A DNA stretch of 64,000 bases from CAZYQW01 sp964649825 (GTDB lineage: Bacteria > Planctomycetota > B15-G4 > JADJEK01). The notes beneath the pieces were generated by a model. The model saw only the letters and a program-made list of their open reading frames with translations. It had not been told where the DNA came from and made no database searches. Of this stretch, positions 60,345 through 64,000 are shown piece after piece; positions within the stretch are counted from its first letter, which is position 1, and each line of letters starts with the position of its first letter. Made by a program: the position numbers and the translations under genes. The DNA is taken from contig CAZYQW010000099.1 in assembly GCA_964649825.1 (NCBI GenBank), forward strand, positions 37,688-101,687, given 5' to 3'.

Positions 60345-61694
60345 TCACAACAGCCGGTGCACCGGCACCGAGTAGATCGAGCGCGCCTCGTCCTCGGCCT
60401 CGAGGGCGGGGCCGCGGTGGACGATCATCCCGCCGCGCCACTCGTCGCCGAGCGCGTCGGCGACGGTGGCGAGCGCGTTCAGGTCCTTGCGCGTGGCATG
60501 GTCCCGGTTCTTGATCTCGACGCCGAGGACGCCGGCCGAAGTGCGGACCAGCAGGTCGACCTCCAGCCCGGACCGCGTGCGATAGAACGTCATCTCCGCG
60601 TCCGTGCCCGCGGTGTCGATCCACTTGCGGATCTCTCCCACCACGAGCGTCTCGAACAGGTGATCGTCGAGCGGCCCGAGCTGCAGCGTCTCGTGCCGCA
60701 GGAGACCGAGGTCCATCCAGTAGAGCTTGGGGTGCTTCACGGCCGAGCTCGTGAGGTCGCGGCCGAACGGGGGCAGCAGGAACACTTGATAGGACCGGTC
60801 GAGGTACTCGACGTAGCGGCGCGCCGTCGGCGGGCTGAGCGACGCGTCTCGGCCGAGCTCGGCGTACGACAGCAACCCGCCGGAGCGGAGCATGCACTGC
60901 CGCTGGAGGCTCCGGAAGGGGAGCAGATCGGAGAGTCGGCAGAGGTCGGCGAGGTCGCGTTCGAGGAACGTCTCCTGGTACGTCTTCAGCCAGTCGCGCC
61001 GCGCCGCGTCGTCCCGCGTCAGGAGCTCGGGCATGCCGCCCCAGTGCGCGAGGTGCTCGATCGAGGCGAGGCGCTCGTCCTCGTCGGAGCCGCGGAGCCG
61101 CGCCGGCTCGTCCCGCAGGACGGGGCCGATGCCGCCGCTCGAGTCGAGGAGCCGCTCGAGGAGCGGAGGCGACGGAGTCCCGTGCGCTACGGTCCGCACT
61201 TCGCTCGCCATCAGCGGCCAGGCGTCGTGCAGCGCCGCGGAGCCACCCAGCGACTCGCGCAGCGCTTCCCGGTCGAACCGCGAGGGCGCGAGCAGGACGG
61301 TGAAGTCGATCGCGCCGGAGTCGAACGCGAGCTTGACCTTCTCGAAGACGCTCGGCTCCTTGTGCGCGTCGTCCAGGATCGCCGCTCCCACGTCGCGGCC
61401 CCAGCTCGCCGGCCGGCCCGACCGGAAGGCGGAGCGAACCTCGGCGTCGCCGAGGCTGAGGTACGGGAGGTCGCGGTATTGCTGGCGCGCGATCGCGGAC
61501 TTGCCGGTCCGTCGCGCCCCAGTCACCACGACGAGACAGCGGGACGAAGGAGCGGGGAGCCGGCGCGTGAGGCACCGATGACGCGCGATGGCGTGGTCGC
61601 GGACCGGATCGAGGCTCGGGTCGCCGCGATCCGGGGCGTACAGACCGTCTTCCGCCGCATCCACGGCCACCACGTCGAGCGCGCTCGCGCTCAC
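60345..61694 (-). CDS. AAA-family ATPase with DUF4143 domain
   Basis: A 449-residue P-loop ATPase: Walker A VTGARRTGKSAIAR, Walker B AAILDDAHKEP, then LPPFGRDLTSSAVKHPKLYW, DLGLLRHE and FETLVVGEIRKWID, with a nuclease-like VDLLVRTSAGVLGVEIKNRD (E-x-K) at the end, as in archaeal-bacterial DUF4143 ATPases. Part of the sequence before Walker A is variable. The start is GTG at 61694, overlapping the TGA of the upstream gene (GTGA). Function in the family is poorly known. Confidence 0.82.
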   Translation of the reverse strand: MSASALDVVAVDAAEDGLYAPDRGDPSLDPVRDHAIARHRCLTRRLPAPSSRCLVVVTGARRTGKSAIARQQYRDLPYLSLGDAEVRSAFRSGRPASWGRDVGAAILDDAHKEPSVFEKVKLAFDSGAIDFTVLLAPSRFDREALRESLGGSAALHDAWPLMASEVRTVAHGTPSPPLLERLLDSSGGIGPVLRDEPARLRGSDEDERLASIEHLAHWGGMPELLTRDDAARRDWLKTYQETFLERDLADLCRLSDLLPFRSLQRQCMLRSGGLLSYAELGRDASLSPPTARRYVEYLDRSYQVFLLPPFGRDLTSSAVKHPKLYWMDLGLLRHETLQLGPLDDHLFETLVVGEIRKWIDTAGTDAEMTFYRTRSGLEVDLLVRTSAGVLGVEIKNRDHATRKDLNALATVADALGDEWRGGMIVHRGPALEAEDEARSIYSVPVHRLL

Positions 61695-62197
61695 GGATGG
61701 ATCTTCCCGGCGACGATCGACTCGCCGGTGCCGGTCATGGCGCTGCCGCAGTCCATCGGGATCCCGAACCGGAACGCGCCGAGCAACGTGCCCGACCCCG
61801 TCGCGCCCGCGAACTTCCCCGTCCCCCCGGTCACCTCCATCGCGAACTCGTAGTCGATCACGCCGAGCGCGTCGGGCAGCGTCGACGAGCCTTCGTGCGC
61901 GAAGTGGATCTCGTCCCCGGTCGCGACCACCGTGAACTTCCCGGTGCCGCTCACGTCGCCGGCCGGGTTCGTGGTGAAGTCCACGATCTGTGTCGCCTCG
62001 ATGAGGACGTTGCCGATCTTGACGAGCCGGCCCACCCCGTCGAACGAGAACTGCACCAACCCCGGCGCGAGCTCCGTCCCGCTTCCGGTCTGACCGGTGT
62101 GCCCGGCGAGCTTCACGGACTTGCCGCCTCCGGACATGCCGGGAAGGGCGACGGTGATCAAGGCGAGGGAGAGGATGACGAAGGCGCGCGTCGACAT
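61691..62197 (-). CDS. Small secreted beta-barrel-like protein
   Basis: A 168-residue exported protein (signal about 1-20, LALITVALPGMS). The body is beta-rich with repeated GTGKF motifs (SGTGKFTVVATG, GGTGKFAGATGSGT), reminiscent of allene-oxide-cyclase-like barrels or DUF3224 proteins; no active site was identified. It overlaps the DUF4143 gene by four bases and is transcribed first. The ATG at 62197. Confidence 0.68.
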   Translation of the reverse strand: MSTRAFVILSLALITVALPGMSGGGKSVKLAGHTGQTGSGTELAPGLVQFSFDGVGRLVKIGNVLIEATQIVDFTTNPAGDVSGTGKFTVVATGDEIHFAHEGSSTLPDALGVIDYEFAMEVTGGTGKFAGATGSGTLLGAFRFGIPMDCGSAMTGTGESIVAGKIHP

Positions 62198-62543
62198 GGT
62201 GGGGCCCTTTCCGGGAACAGGGACGGTTCGAAGGTGAAGAGCGGAGCGGAAGCGCCGGTTCGTCGGGATTCGGTCGGAAACTTGGGCGAACCGGGACCTC
62301 TCCGCGGCACGGCGGTGGCGCGGACGATCCCGGCCGGGGCCTGCGTCGGCGCCCTTCGCGAGAATTCCGACCTTGGCTCTTCAGCCGCCCCCCGCCGTGG
62401 TCGACCAAAGGGAAAAGAGCTCGAAAGCGAAACGGCGCCGCCCGCGCGTCCGATCGTGAAACAGCTCTTGCCCCCGCACGTGCCTCGATCTCGAGGCGGC
62501 CGGACTCCGCGCTTCGCGACATGCCCCTCGATGAGGAACCAGC
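62198..62543. other. 346-bp divergent intergenic region
   Basis: Holds the promoters of the barrel protein and the beta-helix gene. No clear repeat, hairpin or RNA gene recognised. Confidence 0.4.
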
Positions 62544-63704
62544 ATGCTGGAAGCGAACCTCGTTCTCCTCGCGTTGCTCGCGGGGAACTCGTGGACGGTG
62601 GATGATGACGGTCCGGCGGACTTCGGCCAGATCGGCGAAGCGATCGCCGCGGCGGCGGTGGCCGACGGCGATCTTCTCGTGGTCGAGCCGGGCGACTACG
62701 ACGGCTTCGTGCTCGACAAGGATCTCGTGATCTCGGGTCGGGCCGGCGTGGCGCGGCCGCGCTCGGCCGGTCCGGTGCAGGTGCAGGCGTCGACCTTCCG
62801 CTTCGTCCGGCTCGAGCTGGGCGGCGTGACGGTCCAGTCCGTGGGCGGAGCGGCGACGATCGAGGACTGCGTGCTGACCGGCTCGGCCGCGCAGCCGATC
62901 GGTCTCGCGGTGAACCAATGCAGCGCGTTGCTCGTCTCGCGCTCGGTGATCCGCGGCGCGCCGTCCGACGGGTTCGCCGGCATCGGGTTGCGCGCGATCC
63001 AGTCGCGGCTCACGCTCGCCGAGGACGCGATCTTCGGGAGCGGCAGCGCGGCCGGCGTACGCCTCGTGCAGGGGTGCGACCTGCTGTTCGCGGGCGGAGC
63101 GATCTTCGGCGGCGACGCCCTCCCCCAGGGGGGAGGCGCGGCCGGCAACGGCGTCGAGCTCATCGGCTCGGAGGCGAGCGTGCGCGGCGCGGCGTTCGAC
63201 GTCGTCTTCCCGGGCGCGCCGTCCTCCAGTGGAGCGCCCGGCGCGTCGTTCATGGTGCAGGACGGCAGCACCCTCGTCCTGAACGAGGTCCTCCACTTCG
63301 GCGTCGACGACGTCGGGGCGGGCAACGTCGTCGTCCAGGCGGACCTCGCCGAGCCGTTCCTGCGCAACTTCGGGCCGAACGGGCTCGACTCGCCGGGAGA
63401 GGTGCTGCTGTTCGGCGCGCCGAAACAGATGGGACTGCTCCTCCTGTCGGAGGATGACACCCTCACGCCGGTCCCGATCCTCGACGTCCCGCTCTGGTTC
63501 GATCCGAGCCGGCTCCTCTTCTTCGGCGCGCTCGTGTCGCAGGGGTCCCTCTTCCCTGTCTCGTGCCCGTACGACGTGCCGCATGAGACGTCCCTGATCG
63601 GGCGCTCGTTCCGATTCCAGGTCGTCTTCCCCGGCCAGCCCGCCACGCTCGACCCCAACCAGCGCGCGGCGACCAACCCGGTCGAGGTCGTGATCCGGCC
63701 GTGA
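62544..63704 (+). CDS. Secreted right-handed beta-helix protein
   Basis: A 386-residue protein. A short hydrophobic N-terminus (MLEANLVLLALLAG) may act as a signal, followed by a pectate-lyase-like parallel beta-helix: DGDLLVVEPGDYDGFVLDKD, GGVTVQSVGGAATIEDCVLT, RLTLAEDAIFGSGSAAGVRL. The last 100 residues form a different beta domain. The usual planctomycete form of this class ends in such a domain. No catalytic residues were identified, so a structural or adhesive role is possible. ATG at 62544. Confidence 0.72.
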   Translation: MLEANLVLLALLAGNSWTVDDDGPADFGQIGEAIAAAAVADGDLLVVEPGDYDGFVLDKDLVISGRAGVARPRSAGPVQVQASTFRFVRLELGGVTVQSVGGAATIEDCVLTGSAAQPIGLAVNQCSALLVSRSVIRGAPSDGFAGIGLRAIQSRLTLAEDAIFGSGSAAGVRLVQGCDLLFAGGAIFGGDALPQGGGAAGNGVELIGSEASVRGAAFDVVFPGAPSSSGAPGASFMVQDGSTLVLNEVLHFGVDDVGAGNVVVQADLAEPFLRNFGPNGLDSPGEVLLFGAPKQMGLLLLSEDDTLTPVPILDVPLWFDPSRLLFFGALVSQGSLFPVSCPYDVPHETSLIGRSFRFQVVFPGQPATLDPNQRAATNPVEVVIRP

Positions 63705-63788
63705 TCGATTCGCGAGCGTCGCGCGCGAACTCGACGCCGTCGCGGTTTCCTCACGTGAGTCGAGCGCCTCGCCACCGTCCTCATCGTC

Positions 63789-64000
63789 GTGAAGCGCGAC
63801 GCGACGCCATCGAACGACGGCGAGGCCGGCCACGACCTCGACGGCTTCTGGAAAGAGGCGCTCGACCTCTTCCTCGAGGAGTTCCTCGCCCTCGTCGCTC
63901 CGTCGATCCACGAGGCGATCGACTGGCGGCGGCGGGTCACGTCGCTCGAGAAGGAGCTCCCGGCGCTCCGCCCGAGGGGGCGCAAGGGGCGGCGGTTCGT
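63789..64000 (+). CDS. Rpn/PD-(D/E)XK-like transposase-family protein, 5' part
   Basis: The first 70 residues of a gene that runs off the window. FWKEALDLFLEEFLALVAPS and IHEAIDWRRRVTSLEKEL match the start of a broad family of recombination-promoting-nuclease (RpnA-like) or DUF4351-type proteins annotated as transposases. The catalytic core lies beyond base 64000. GTG at 63789 is the first start after the in-frame stop. Only the first part is visible. Confidence 0.6.
   Translation, partial: MKRDATPSNDGEAGHDLDGFWKEALDLFLEEFLALVAPSIHEAIDWRRRVTSLEKELPALRPRGRKGRRF

Noticed and set aside
61695..63911. Very long minus-strand frame extending upstream of the DUF4143 ATPase
   Set aside because: The upstream part lies opposite the beta-helix gene and overlaps the barrel gene in another frame; the GTG at 61694 is the sensible start.
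1..64000. tRNA, rRNA or riboswitch genes
   Set aside because: Intergenic regions were read for T-loop and conserved RNA patterns and none was convincing.

Overview
The window is about two-thirds G+C or more and looks like a chromosome segment of a member of the Planctomycetota or a close relative. The main reasons are three large Ser/Thr protein kinases with ECF sigma factors close by, a Cys-containing DUF11 outer-membrane-type lipoprotein, a tricorn protease, secreted proteins ending in Gly/Pro-rich beta domains, and many unrecognised lipoproteins. Phylum is an inference from gene content; there is no rRNA or tRNA gene here to confirm it.

Layout. 1-3973: a WD40-repeat Ser/Thr kinase (cut by the window start) divergent from an ECF sigma factor. 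4019-9420: a TetR/CecR-type regulator with a 42-bp palindromic operator, followed by a complete ABC efflux pump (permease, ATPase, HlyD adaptor, TolC-like outer-membrane protein) with chained 4-bp overlaps. 9421-10547: a REP-associated tyrosine transposase inside a 73-bp inverted repeat. 10627-14844: an arginine-pathway operon of the acetyl/succinyl-citrulline type (transcarbamylase, GNAT, M20 deacylase) led by a cyclic-2,3-diphosphoglycerate-synthetase-like gene. 15057-21565: an undescribed six-gene run pairing a permease-less ABC ATPase with a membrane TIR-domain protein, a lipoprotein, a secreted protein and two TPR proteins. 22268-24310: a small stress-type membrane protein and a decayed two-component system. 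24646-35057: TPR/His-Tyr-rich protein, SnoaL-like lipoprotein, 3'-5' exonuclease, tricorn protease, MMPL transporter and a lipoprotein. 35121-38058: an ECF sigma/polytopic kinase pair. 38210-44562: DUF11 lipoprotein and an RND pump with its adaptor. 44967-50052: a carbamoyltransferase cluster (SxtJ-like, carbamoyltransferase, SGNH-DUF5989 fusion) plus a double-domain methyltransferase. 50276-55529: ECF sigma factor, secreted HExxH protease and a third kinase. 55551-60049: glyoxylate shunt genes aceB-aceA divergent from a RamB/PrpR-like regulator. 60345-64000: DUF4143 ATPase, small secreted barrel protein, secreted beta-helix protein and a truncated Rpn/PD-(D/E)XK-like gene.

The most striking non-coding signal is a family of three 166-bp palindromic elements (5900-6065, 44805-44970, 53284-53449) of exactly equal length. 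Each is bounded by CTAG and each lies so that one CTAG forms the stop codon of the neighbouring gene. They look like miniature inverted-repeat elements that use the rare CTAG tetranucleotide, retained at stop codons, as target; one copy lies inside the ABC-pump operon.

How the genes work together: several units are self-contained modules (regulator plus pump, ECF plus kinase, glyoxylate enzymes plus regulator, arginine enzymes). The TIR/ABC cluster and the carbamoyltransferase cluster are the regions whose roles are least known. No phage, plasmid, CRISPR or conjugation genes were seen.
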